From positions 263,573 through 289,235 of the forward strand of contig BFEA01000391.1 in NCBI GenBank assembly GCA_003427395.1: a DNA stretch of 25,663 nucleotides. Direction: 5' to 3'. Source of the stretch: Chara braunii. Taxonomy: Eukaryota; Streptophyta; Charophyceae; Charales; Characeae. Shown here in pieces: positions 8,427 to 18,370 of this stretch (positions within the stretch are counted from its first letter, which is position 1; each line of letters starts with the position of its first letter). Under the pieces are notes generated by a model. It worked only from the letters and a program-made list of their open reading frames with translations. It did no database searches and was not told where the DNA came from. Both the position numbers and the translations under genes were made by a program.

Positions 8427-9348
8427 TGCAAGGAAGATGAGCAATAGCGAACTTCAGCAATCAACAGCATCATACATATGAGTCCAGATAGTCGTGACCT
8501 CGAACCAACAGCAGAATTGCATCACGAGATTCACCAAATAAGAACACACCAAGAGTTCATAATTGACAATGCTGAAATAGTCCCATCATCATCATCAACG
8601 AAGAACCAGAGTTGATCTCCTATCTGGCGCTCGGCGCCCAGACTACACGTGGCAGATCCTATCTAGCCTATACTACAATGTCGAAGTTGACGACAACAGT
8701 TGTCCCGAAGTACGAGCATACAGCGACCAATGTCGCACACTTCCAACACCAGGTATGTCTCTCGCCTTACTCACAACCTCGTTCCCCAACACACAGATGC
8801 CACTTGCACCCAAGGACCACCCTGCGCCACACCCAACTTACAGCAGCACAGCTCGGCTATGGCTGCCTGCTCCTTCCCTGCTCGCCCGTGAGCGCGTAGG
8901 CGCCAGCCAGCAATTAGCGCAGCAGCGCTTGCGCAGCATGCAGCCAGCACCCCAATGCCGAATGAGGAGGCAGGCCCTTTGCTATATCGAAGTGGCCTGC
9001 TTGCGTCCAGTCCCAGGAAGCTTCCAGTAGGCCCCGGTAGCCTGAGGCCCAACACGATCGAGAACAGGCCTGGGGCCTGATGTGGTTGCATGCGCCTAAC
9101 TGCCTTTGGCATGTGTTTGGCCCAGTACCCGTATCCAGCCCAAGGCCTGCTTTCCATTCATTCACACAGGCGGCCCAAGGCCTGGGTTCTCTCAACCAAC
9201 TGGCGCTGCGCAACTGCCTGAATTTCCTTAGTTGCGCAGCCGCCGAAATAAGGCCCTGAGGGGCCTCGTCGAGCCTGCCTTCTCTTAGGGCGGCCGACAA
9301 GCTCCCAAAAAGGGGCCAAATGGGGCTCATAGAGACAGTGGCCTCGCA
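8427..9348 (-). repeat. 3' LTR of element B
   Basis: Read on the minus strand it starts TGCGAGGCC directly after the polypurine tract and ends CTTCCTTGCA. It is a direct repeat of 23528-24450. It contains a small hairpin motif at 8626-8638 shared with element A's LTR and a CATCATCATCATCAA tract near 8586. Open frames inside it are in the LTR only and are not genes. Confidence 0.95.
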
Positions 9349-9361
9349 TTCCCTCCTCCTT
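9349..9361 (-). other. Polypurine tract of element B
   Basis: On the minus strand AAGGAGGAGGGAA lies directly against the TG of the 3' LTR. This is the expected place for the RNase H-resistant primer of plus-strand DNA synthesis. It falls inside an open frame that continues from the chromodomain. Confidence 0.85.
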
Positions 9362-9414
9362 AGCTTCAACAGTCCTCTGAGAAGCTCGGTCTTCGACCAT
9401 CGGGCACTTTCCTT

Positions 9415-9620
9415 TCTGCAGTGATTTCTCGTAGTGGGTTACCACTTGCGGAGCGGTCTGCATGAGTTCGTCCCTGGTAAACCATCGGTCCTCCTTCGGA
9501 TCAGTATGATGTCGGAACCGAACGCGGTACTACATATTCGGTTTCGGAGGACGTCCCCTACCTTCTGTTCTTGGAACCGACAGCTCCCGGTGATCAACAA
9601 TATCATCGATGTCGACCTCT
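9415..9620 (-). pseudogene. Chromodomain at the C-terminus of element B pol
   Basis: After the integrase GPY/F module comes a chromodomain-like segment: VDIDDIVDHREL, a GRGRPPKPN linker, YRVRF, then DRWFTRDEL and VTHYEKSL. The order (V..I..HR, RVRF, W, Y-E) fits the chromodomains that chromoviruses use to direct integration to modified histones. A TAG at 9530-9532 interrupts it before YRVRF, where a Gln codon would be expected. The same frame continues without another stop through the PPT and about 190 bases into the LTR, to 9158. Assignment to the fold is by motif only. Confidence 0.75.
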
Positions 9621-10864
9621 CCGTCCATGGTTGGGGGCAGCATTGAACGACGAGATGGAAAATGATCTGTTTCCTTGAAAGGTGCAAGCTTGGAGGCATG
9701 AAAGACAGGGTAAGTGCGGAGATGACCAAGGATCCGGACAACATTAGATGGGCCATCCGGATCAGTCCCAACAATGTCTAGAACTTCCCAAGGCCCAAAG
9801 TATTGGGGCATAAGTTCACAGGAGATATAGTACTCTTGTCCTAGTTCTGAAGATTTAACCCAGACTCTATCCCCAACCTGAAACGTAGAAGGGCGGCGGT
9901 GTCTATTCTCAGACTCTAATATTGCCGCTTGTGCCTTCTGCATCTGTTCTACTGCCTGCTGCATCTTTTGTTCATACCGATACGCAAATTCTAAGGTACC
10001 TGGTGCAACAGTTGACTGATTCTCAGGAAGGAGAAAATCTAATGGTAGTCTAGGCTTGAAAGTCAAAAGCAAACTGTTTGGGCTCACCCTAGTAGCGCTG
10101 TGTACAGCATTATTGTACAGACTGGCGATGAGAGCAAGCTTCTCGTCCCAGTCCACCTGGTTGGGCTTGATATAATGCGTCAACAGGTGTTGTACAGCGC
10201 GGTTCATTTGTTCTGCCTGGCCGTTGGCCTCTGGGTGATTCTCATAAGTCATTTGCAGCTGAGTACCCTGCTCCGCAGCTGCGGCCTTCCACAACTCACT
10301 AGTGAATCGGACATCCCTGTCGCTCACTATTGATTTGGGTAAGCCGAAATCCTTGACCAAATTTTCTTTAAACAACCTGATTACATACTCGGTTTTCGCA
10401 GTCTCCGACATTGCTACTAGTCTAGCATACTTACTAAATCTATCCACGATGACGAAGATGTGTCGCATCCCACTCTTGCTGGTGACCAAAGTATCCATAA
10501 AATCCATGGATAGACTCTCACCAGGCCGTTCCGGAATCGGAAGGGGCTTCAGAAGCCCAAGAGGAACCTGAGTACGTGGCTTGTCTCTTTGACATACCTG
10601 ACAAGTCTCCACGTACAGCTGGGCGTCTCGCATGATCGTGGGCCACCAGAACCGCTGCAGCAGATTGGCTGCGGTCTTCTTATACCCAAAATGGCCGGTG
10701 GCATCATGGCACTCACCTAAAAACAAACTACGCAAAGACTCCCTATTAGGGACACACAAACGTTTATTCCCTGCCTTCTCAAGGAACAACAAGCCATTGA
10801 CCAACTCAAACTCGGTTGAAGTCTTCCTGTCCTTCGCCCCAAGTCTGCGTATGATCTCAGACAC
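9530..10864 (-). pseudogene. Integrase of element B, open except for a terminal stop
   Basis: A 444-codon stretch without stops encodes the whole integrase. It has the zinc module (ECHDATGHFGYKKT...CQVC), the D,D35E core (Asp in SMDFMD, Asp in SDRDVRF, Glu in NGQAEQ with 35 residues between the last two), VGDRVWVKSSELG, and the GPY/F module (GPWEVLDIVG...VFHASKLAPF). It would catalyse cDNA insertion in the nucleus. It is part of the pol polyprotein, so the apparent start is only where the frame reopens after a TAA and a short deletion near 10875-10880 relative to element A. The frame ends at a TAG within the chromodomain. All catalytic residues are intact, unlike the rest of the element. Confidence 0.92.
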
Positions 10865-12465
10865 AAACGTTTATTCCACCAACGATTGAGTAACATTGTC
10901 CGTGAGATCGAACTTAGTGATCAGCGCACCTGAGAAATCAGGTCTACGCGACAAGGCATCAGCAACCCAATGTACTCCCCTTTGAGGTACTGAGGGTCAA
11001 AGTCATACTGCTCAATGACTTCGATCCAACGCTTGAGAGCATCCGAGAGTAACGGTCAAGTTCTCATCCATCTCAGAATCTGATGATCAGTCCTGAGGAT
11101 GAAGAACCTCCCAAGGAGATAGTGCCTCGAATGGGTCAGAGCCTTGTAAACCGCATAGAGTTCCTTCTCATAGGTGGACTTAGCCAACTTCTGAGACAGC
11201 ATTTTCTTGGACATGTACTCTACAGGCCTCAACTTTGGCCCCTCCTGTTGTGCAAGCACGGCGCCAATACCATATTGACTGGCATCTGTGCTGACTATAA
11301 ACGGCTTATCAGGGTCGGGAAGTTTCAAGACCTCGTAGTGCGTCAACGCATGCTTCAGATGTCTGAAAGCAGCCTCGCACTCGTCTGTCCATTCCCATGG
11401 GGTGTCAAGGCGGGTCAAATCAGTCAAAGGAGCGGCCACTATGCTATAGTTCTTAACGAAAGTCCTATAGTAGCCTGTCATTCCTGAGAAAGATCTCATC
11501 TCAGTCACAGACTGAGGACGTGGCCAATCACGAATGCTGGCCACATTTGCGTCATCGGGCTTCAACCCTTCCGCGGAGATCTCATGACCCAAGTACAAGA
11601 CACGGGTGCGGCCAAACTCGCACTTCTCACCGTTGATCTTGAACTTGTGCTGTCGCAGGAGACTGAGGACTTTGTCCAAGTGCGCAACATGCTCCTCGAC
11701 AGTCTTACTAAAAATAAGTATGTCATCGAGGTACACGATCACAAACTTATCAAGGTAGTCATGGAATATCCGATTCATAGCGTGCTAAAAGGTGCCTGGA
11801 GCATTGCAAAGGCCGAAAGGCATCACCACAAACTCTTACAGACTGTACCTGGTCCGAAAGGCGGTTTTGTGTTGATCCCCGAGCCGGATTGCAATCTGAT
11901 GGTACCCGGACTTCAGATCTATCTTACTGAAGTACCGACACCCTTGCACTCTATCTAACAAATCATCTATGCGCGGTAGGGGCTCTCTGTTCTTGACAGT
12001 GATGGCATTGAGGCCCCTATAGTCAATGCACATCCTAAGTGTACCCTCCTTCTTCTTAGGTACGAATAGTACTGGAGATCCATAAGGAGAGACACTCGAC
12101 CGGATCCACCCCTTCTCTACGAGTTCCTTGAGTTGTCGGCGAAGCTCATAGAGCTCGCCTGGAGACATCCGATAGATCCTACCCTTCGGGATACTAGACC
12201 CTGGGATAATCTCTATCGCGTGGACGACCTCCCTCTCTACAACCCCTGTCGGCTCTTCAAATAGATCAGGGTACTTGGCAACTACTCCCTCTATCTCCGA
12301 TGGCATTTTCACCAGTTCGCCTGCAGCAGAGACATAAACTAAGTACATACCCTCCTCTTGATTTTGCTTATAATAGTTATAGAACGCGGCTTTAAACTTG
12401 TGCAATCTGGCGGTCCCTCCACCTGGCAAAGTGTGTTTGACCACTTTTCGGTCCCAGTCAAACTA
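10865..12465 (-). pseudogene. Reverse transcriptase and RNase H of element B
   Basis: Read from right to left: the end of the protease-RT linker, then RT with [35 protein letters not shown] and the catalytic YLDD at 11722-11733. RNase H follows with STDASQYGIGAVLAQ, YEKELYAVY and RTDHQILRW. Frame 12444-11056 is continuous apart from stops at 11836-11838 (TAA where A has a Tyr codon) and 11785-11787 (TAG). A TAG at 12463-12465 replaces a CAG present in element A. Around 11056-10980 frame changes disrupt the RNase H C-terminus, although a VADALSR-like segment is still readable in another frame. It would copy RNA to DNA in the particle if intact. Confidence 0.92.
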
Positions 12466-12598
12466 GGGTTGTGCCACAGAGAGCTAGTACATACCTAACA
12501 ACATGTCCATGGGGAGTTCGTCACTCACTAGGAACGAGACGCGATGTCTCAATTCCCGTCCCGCGTACGGGTAACAACACTCCACATCTTGGAGGTAG

Positions 12599-13003
12599 TC
12601 ATTGACTACCATACGCTTTGTTGGCACAAGTCAACTCCACAGGTCGACTCAGGCACTGCACTTGCCCCTGTAAGTGCAGCCTCTCAACGCACGCGCGAAT
12701 GACAAAGTTTCTAGTCGAGCAAGTGTCATAATAGGCCCCGGCCTTGCGGCCGCCAATGACAACCTCGATGACGAACATCTCACCCTTTGGGGCTTTGACT
12801 AGTGTCGTCCAAGAAGCTAGCGGGTCTGATCTAGACCACTCCTCCTCTAGCTCCTCTAAGGACTCAAACACATTCATCGAACAAAGGCTCGATGGGTCTT
12901 AACGTGTTTGCGGGACAACGCTGGAGTCAGTAACTTGGGCCATCTCTTGAGATGGTGAGGGTGTCTCCACCACCTCAACCCAAGTAGGAACTACTTTTCC
13001 TAC
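12599..13003 (-). pseudogene. Protease region of element B
   Basis: This is the start of pol in the -1 frame relative to gag. After a linker (VEVVETPSPSQ, with TAA at 12899-12901) comes a segment aligned with element A (FESLEELEEEW...SWTTLVKAPKGE), then the protease active site GAYYDTCSTRNF. The family normally has Gly after D-T, and here it is Cys, which should abolish activity. The frame is lost at about 12599, and the DMLLGMY motif (near 12485-12510) lies in the frame that leads into RT. Confidence 0.85.
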
Positions 13004-13021
13004 TGGCCCGACGTGCTTCCT
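12980..13021 (-). promoter_or_regulatory. Degraded -1 frameshift signal with strong stem-loop, element B
   Basis: Minus strand: AGGAAGC (13015-13021) sits in the same phase and the same four codons before the gag TAG (13000-13002) as GGGAAAC in element A, differing by two transitions. After an 8-base spacer there is a stem-loop: GTAGGAA (13003-12997) pairs perfectly with TTCCTAC (12990-12984) around a six-base loop, extended by CCA/TGG with a one-base bulge. The gag stop lies inside the stem. Pol follows in the -1 frame. This arrangement is typical of -1 frameshift sites; function is inferred. Confidence 0.55.
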
Positions 13022-14973
13022 GGAGCAGTACCTGAAGTGCTGGCTACATTGCTACCAACAGGATGGGAGGATCCTACCGCCTGCCCCATCGTAGGCGGGA
13101 TCTTGTCGATCACCTTCTTGTTACGACACTTGAACTGATTATGGCCATATTGACCACAACGAATGCAAGCTAGTCGCGTGTACCGATCTCTCCACACGTC
13201 CTATGTGAGACCCGCCTTCTCCCATGGGGGAGCGTTGGGGTCAACTTGACTCCTTGACCGGGAGCCTCCACGGCGTCTACCGGTCGCCTTACCTTTCTGA
13301 GTTACAGCAACGACAACTCCACCCCCTGAAGCTTCAACGTTGCCTGCCTCTGAACCTACTCCTTCCTGGAAGTTGTCGTCTAATTCGATGGTTGAACCAT
13401 TGTTATCGACGAACATTATGCGACCCTTCGCCTTCCAGTTAGGAGGCAGTGTCTTCCTCCTTCCGTCTGTAGTGGGTGCCTGTCCATGCCCTATCTTCGC
13501 CTCAAGGTCTAGGGCCTTCTTGCTAAACGAAGGCAAGTTGTCCATATTGATGTTGGCCTCACCTGCCAACTGGTTCCTGAGAGGCAAGGAAAAGCATCTC
13601 AGGTAGGAGGTGAGTAAAACCTGGGGTTCATAGCGCACCCCTGGGACACAGATTAGATGCTCAACAGCGTCGGTGGCTTCCCTTACTGACTTGAACTGCC
13701 GCGTGTGCAGTGTCAGGATAGCGTCAGTGGCCCTTTAAGCCTCCTGAGGATCATGCCACCTGTCCTCCACCAGCTTAAGGAAGTCATCCAATTTCTAGGT
13801 GACTGCCCAAGCGCGGAAGTCATGACCATACCCCTGGAGCTGTACTAAACCACTCAACCATCTTGTTGCACGACCCTCTAGGTAGGAGGCAGCCACAATC
13901 ACTTCTTCATGCGGCAAGGTAAGTTTACACCTAACATAGACTGGCACTGCCCTCAACCACGTGTCGAGGTCTTCGCCCCTCTTATCCCCTGTGAAGGGTT
14001 TAGGAGCGGCGATGGCCGTCTTTGGCACCCACTGTGTCTGTCCTGGTCCCTGCATCACTCCAGGCTGTGGACCCTGTGACACAGGTTACTGTGCTAGCTG
14101 CTGGGGCTGTATACCCTGCGGCTGCACAGACTGCAAGACAACAGGCTGCGTGGTAACCACAACCTGCAACGGAGATTGGGTGTACACTGTCTGTACAGGA
14201 ACCTGCAAACTAGAACCTGTTGATACCCCTCCTGATAGCGGCATACCCAGGGAAATGATCGCGACCGATGATGGGGCTACATATTGGGATACCCCAGTCA
14301 CCGGTGGGACAAAAGGAGGAGGGTGTACAACGGGCCAGGCACCAGGCCCGGACATTGGCGATGTGGTCTACGCTTGGCCAACCAATAGGGCCAGACTTTG
14401 CTGGATATCCTAAAGGATGGTTGTCTGATGGTCCTGCATCTCAACTACATTTAGCAGGACGGACCGTACGATCCTCACCTCATCAGTCACGTGCGTCAGG
14501 TCCATCTCCTCTGACTCACTAACGTCCACTTGTCTCCGTTGCATCCTGGCTCTTCTTCTAATCATTCTTTCTTTCTCCGCTTTTATATCTCCTAACGCCT
14601 TCTGTAGTTATGCCTCCTACAAAGCTGCTTGTTGTATGGCGATCTCGTCGGAGGTCAACACTATAGGCTGGCTTGCCATTATGCCAGCGGACTGACTCTG
14701 GGTCTGCGCGACCGTTGACCCGACAGACCTTGAACTACCGGCCTGAGTAGTCTGCTGCGCAGAAGTGGCCATGGCTTCCGAAGTTGCGGCCTCACTCACA
14801 AGTGCCCTGCTAGTCTCTGCTGCTCTAGCCCTCCTGTGCTGCTGCTGCCTCGCCCTAAGCTGGCGGAACAAATATTTGTCGCCCTCTGGTCCTAATGCTA
14901 AGTGGGCAATTGGGCGTCTAACCGATCGCAAGATCCTCCGGTCGTCCTCTCCAGTGTCCTCCTCGTCGCTCAT
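13000..14973 (-). pseudogene. gag of element B with eight in-frame premature stops
   Basis: One continuous reading frame of about 650 codons runs from ATG at 14973 to TAG at 13000-13002 with no frameshift. It is interrupted by eight stops (14617, 14608, 14410, 14368, 14086, 13795, 13735 and 13201, left edges). In order it has an acidic/Arg-rich start (MSDEEDTGEDDRR), a Gln/Ala/Ser-rich helical stretch, a Pro/Val/Gln-rich linker, and the retrotransposon capsid core (PKPFTGDKRGEDLDTWL, VAASYLEGRATRWLSGL). It ends with a basic Arg/Gly tract and a CCHC zinc knuckle, CIRCGQYGHNQFKC, intact. Gag would form the particle and package RNA. Nearly all premature stops are TAG or TAA where a Gln codon is plausible. 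Confidence 0.9.
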
Positions 14974-15766
14974 AAGCTACAGCCCTGTACACAATCTGCA
15001 CTAGTGCACTCTAAATGCCTACCGCAACGTAGTGCACAGACCAATTAACTGGTGGCTATTCCGGAAACTTTACATTCGAGCCCAACAGGTAAGTCAGATT
15101 CTTACAAATAAAACTATTTTTAGTTTGACTAGTCCGCAAACAGAAGCACCATGAACAAGAAACAGTTCTAACTAATGTTGTCTGTGAGATGTCAATGACT
15201 GTACACCTAACTAATCAAAACATAAAAATAGAATCATTTTATGGATAGGACAGTATGGAATTTTTCTCGAACTTATCACCTGAAATCTACCCCTCTCTTA
15301 GTTCCCCTGAGTATCACTTGACGTCAGCGTCCCTGAGCAATCTGGGGAGCATCGCGTGTCTAAAGGTGTGTGTCCGGCCCACCCCTGTGCCCCGAGTATC
15401 TGCTGAGCTGGCCAGCCCTGCACTAGATTATCCTAACGAGCCTTACAACCATTGGCTGATCCAGAGGCAATTTAATATTCGCCCCCAAGTGACTCCAGGA
15501 ATTATTTTACGTCGCAGTCGGACGACGATCACAGCCAATGGTTCCTCTTCCTGTGCTTATTTAAAGACGCCCGGTCTCGTCTCCCTTAAGGGCTAGCCTG
15601 CCCTTCAGTACCCATCTAACAACGCAGCAAGCCAAACAAAGGACAAGCAGCAAAGCATGCGTGCTCTACTCCCGGTGGGTTGGCATGGTGACCGTGACCC
15701 AGTGCTTCGTCCAGGGCCCTTCCATCTTCTCCAGATGCTCCACGTGAACATTGCCGACTCTCAAGG

Positions 15767-15805
15767 TTGAGCGCACTCGACACCTCACAATGAGAGGACT
15801 CTCAA
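15767..15805 (-). promoter_or_regulatory. Conserved leader stem-loop of element B
   Basis: Minus-strand counterpart of the 3486-3524 structure. Twenty-eight bases are identical to element A, and the TTGAG/CTCAA closing pair is retained while bases between differ. Candidate packaging or dimerisation signal; inferred. Confidence 0.4.
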
Positions 15806-15864
15806 AAAGGAACACACAACCTCACGGTAAGAAGTGTCGAAGAGGGTAGATAAGGTTAAGAGCA

Positions 15865-15868
15865 ATGT
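15865..15868. repeat. Left target-site duplication of element C
   Basis: ATGT precedes the TGTCG end of the insertion and recurs at 23182-23185 after the CGACA end. The longer word CAATGT is found at both junctions (15863-15868 and 23180-23185). The uninterrupted leader of element A reads CAACGT at the matching place. Confidence 0.7.
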
Positions 15869-16016
15869 TGTCGAGCGCATCGGTCCAGCACCGCACAAGG
15901 GCAGCGCGGGACCCTCCGGGCCGCGTCACGCAGGAGTTGGAATTAATCCTCGTCGCAAATACACATGGAGCTTCCGCAAGCCGCTCCGGCCGAGTGCGCC
16001 AGCCATACCTCTCGCG

Positions 16017-16303
16017 AGCCCCTACGACAGGATAAGGCCTACGCGAGGCACGACTTACCTCCACCTTACGGGAGCTGTCCCCTCCCTTCGGTGGGCGTAT
16101 CCCCGCCGAGCTACCAGTCCACAGTACGAAAGCTAATCAGCTGCAATCGCAGAGGTGGANAGCCCCTACGACAGGATAAGGCCTACGCGAGGCACGACTT
16201 ACCTCCACCTTACGGGAGCTGTCACCTCCCTTCGGTGGGCGTATCCCCGCCGAGCTACCAGTCCACAGTACGAAAGCTAATCAGCTGCAATCGCAGAGGT
16301 GGA
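16017..16303. repeat. 143-bp duplication flanking the single N
   Basis: 16017-16159 and 16161-16303 are the same 143 bases except for one mismatch (C at 16080, A at 16224), separated only by the N at 16160. This is most simply two contig ends that overlap but were joined with a gap base instead of merged. An open frame running across it (15965-16333) is therefore unreliable. Confidence 0.9.
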
Positions 16304-17765
16304 CCAGCCGAGGGCGTTTCTCGTTCGCTGTAGCATAGGGGGTATGCGCGGTAATACGCCTCTATCGAACCCGCGCGCGAACCGACATCTTGGGGGGATG
16401 AGGTCCCAAGTGTGACTCGTCGTCGGTCGACTAGGACGCATCCCACACACCACGCGCACACCACTCTACGAACACAAAAATAAAACACACGCACACATAC
16501 GCACAAAACGACGCAACGCAAACACGCCACAACGCTCCTAGTCCCTCAGTAGCCATCCCATAACTTTCCGACGTTGAAATCGGATAAGCGTCGTGCGCGA
16601 GAATTTGTATAAGACCGCGCAGGACGCAGGGCCTACTCATATCGATTCATAACGCAAGCGTACGCAAGCAGTCGTAAATATGGCATACTATAAAGTGCCC
16701 ATAATCAAGCGTCCCCCGTGGATCCGAGTACCGCTTATGACACTCAAGTGTCAGACTCGAAGTGTCGCGAGGGTCTAATCCCTCACGACATTGCACGGCT
16801 GAAGGAATAGTCGTGCAGCCGTCGCGAGACCTCCGGCCCTTGGTTTGAGCGTCTCAGTAGGCAAGGCAAATAGGCTCTGCACGGGGGCAGATTCCTTCCT
16901 TGTAGAGTCTAGGGCTTGGGATGTCCTGGACAAGGACCTTGAATCCCGGCCCAGGACCAACGTCCGACTATAAAAATCTTCTAAACAGCAAAAGGATAAA
17001 AAGGGATCTCCCTTTTCTTTCAAGCCCTAATCTGGTTAACCCTTGCGCACTATCACTGTAAGTCGCGCGCATACCCAAGGTACATATAAATATATACATA
17101 AGGCTTGATTATATAGGGTGATCACTTCTCATAGTCACAGTGGGACTCCTCTCAGCCATGTATATATGTAATCGCAGGCAGCCACATCCAGAATCCGAAC
17201 CACAACCATACCTGCAATCACATCAAAGATCCAAACAAAGTCCACGCACTACACGGGGCCAACTTCAACTTTTCCTTGCACTCATACCCCTCGCTTTAGC
17301 CATACAAACCTCACTCGTGCAACTCTTAAATAAATACTCAGTACTTTTGTTGGATGACCATTCAATAAAGTCCGGGTGAGAACACAACAAAACAGTTCAA
17401 ATCACAAGGCTAAAGCCTTTAGGTTGAGTGGCAGGAGTGGATTGGAGTTAAATCGCAAACCGACGAATCGGCAACCGCCCTGTTATCAGTGATAGCAGAA
17501 GATGATCCTCGTAGGATCAAGCTCAAACTAGTCCAAATCTTGAATCAATCGATCAAGAAGACCTGTAACACAAGACAAGCCAATCCCCAAACTAAAATCA
17601 TAAGTGTATAGAGAATACAACTCCATAACACATTCTTACTCGAATCATCCCAATTAACTAAGCCTAGGTCTACCTCTAAGCAGTGCCTAAAGCAAAGGTA
17701 AATCCTGGCATGACCTCCCCTACATAGGGTGGATCGCCAAAATCGCCACCTGTCAAAATATAATC
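16304..17765. other. Element C interior, left part, no gene seen
   Basis: No recognisable protein. It contains a CA-rich tract (16438-16530) and a region with inverted words (TCGCGAG near 16765 and 16820; ACGGCTG and CAGCCGT near 16795-16825). There is also an AT-rich stretch with ATATAAATATATA near 17085 and a CAATAAAG near 17362 that could be a poly(A) signal on the plus strand. The last two could mark promoter and terminator parts of an LTR, but this is not established. Confidence 0.4.
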
Positions 17766-18180
17766 TAACTCCTTTAAACTAAGAAAATTTCGGCAGCGCT
17801 TCCCATACGAAATGTGCCTTTTCAAAATTTATATCAACCCAAATATGAAAACAAAAGTAACCTTTGACTTTCCAAAGTTCAATTTTGTCTAACTCCCTGA
17901 ATTAGCAAAAATTTGGGCATCACTCCCTTTAGAAAAGCAAACTTTCCAGGTTTTTACTAAGTCATATATGAACTTTAGACAAGTTGAACTTGGAAAAGTC
18001 AAAATTTGACTAACTCCTCGGATTTGTAGAAATTTCGGCAGCACTTCCCGTAAAGAAAGTAGCTTATGAAAATTTATACAAAGCCAAGTATAACAAAAGA
18101 TCCCTGAAAATTGCGAGAATTGATCTAAGTAAAAAAACTTGGCTCAGAAAATGCAGAAATTGAAGCTAACTCCTATCGCT
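17766..18180. repeat. Degenerate tandem repeat, about 123-bp period
   Basis: TAACTCC begins units at 17766, 17890, 18011 and 18167. Within the first three units it is followed about 15 bases later by AAATTTCGGCAGC(G/A)CTTCCC or a close variant. Other shared words are CAAAATTTATA and ACTTTGACTTTCC-like blocks. AT-rich, non-coding. Confidence 0.7.
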
Positions 18181-18370
18181 CTAGCACGTGGCGAGCCTCT
18201 AAAGCAACTACCTATCAACTGAAACTCAGACCAAGTAGTAGCCTCACTTAGTGACATGCAGGCCAAACCACAAAGGTAAGTACTCTCGCCATCCCAAAAC
18301 CAACTTAGCAGACAATAGTTCATGATCTTTCAATGGTTTAACCCTTTATACCCAACTTACATAGGGCGTA

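Larger units (their letters stand above)
14974..15868 (-). other. Gag-proximal leader of element B
   Basis: Untranslated sequence upstream of gag on the minus strand. The part 15340-15860 aligns with element A's leader (3426-3970) through blocks such as ACCTTTAGACACGC, GGCTGTGATCGTCGTC, GTCTTTAAATA, CACCATGCCAACCC and the stem-loop at 15767-15805. The 350 bases next to gag have no counterpart in A, which lost them by deletion. The leader is cut at 15868 by element C and resumes at 23182. Confidence 0.8.

Noticed and set aside
8427-9348. Reading this LTR as the missing 3' LTR of element A
   Set aside because: It is in minus orientation, abuts B's polypurine tract at 9349, and pairs with 23528-24450 with matching CCTA flanks.
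8612-9369. Several overlapping open frames on both strands, with near-identical counterparts at 23714-24432
   Set aside because: They lie almost wholly within element B's two LTRs (8427-9348 and 23528-24450), so their recurrence is explained by LTR duplication, not by a gene family.
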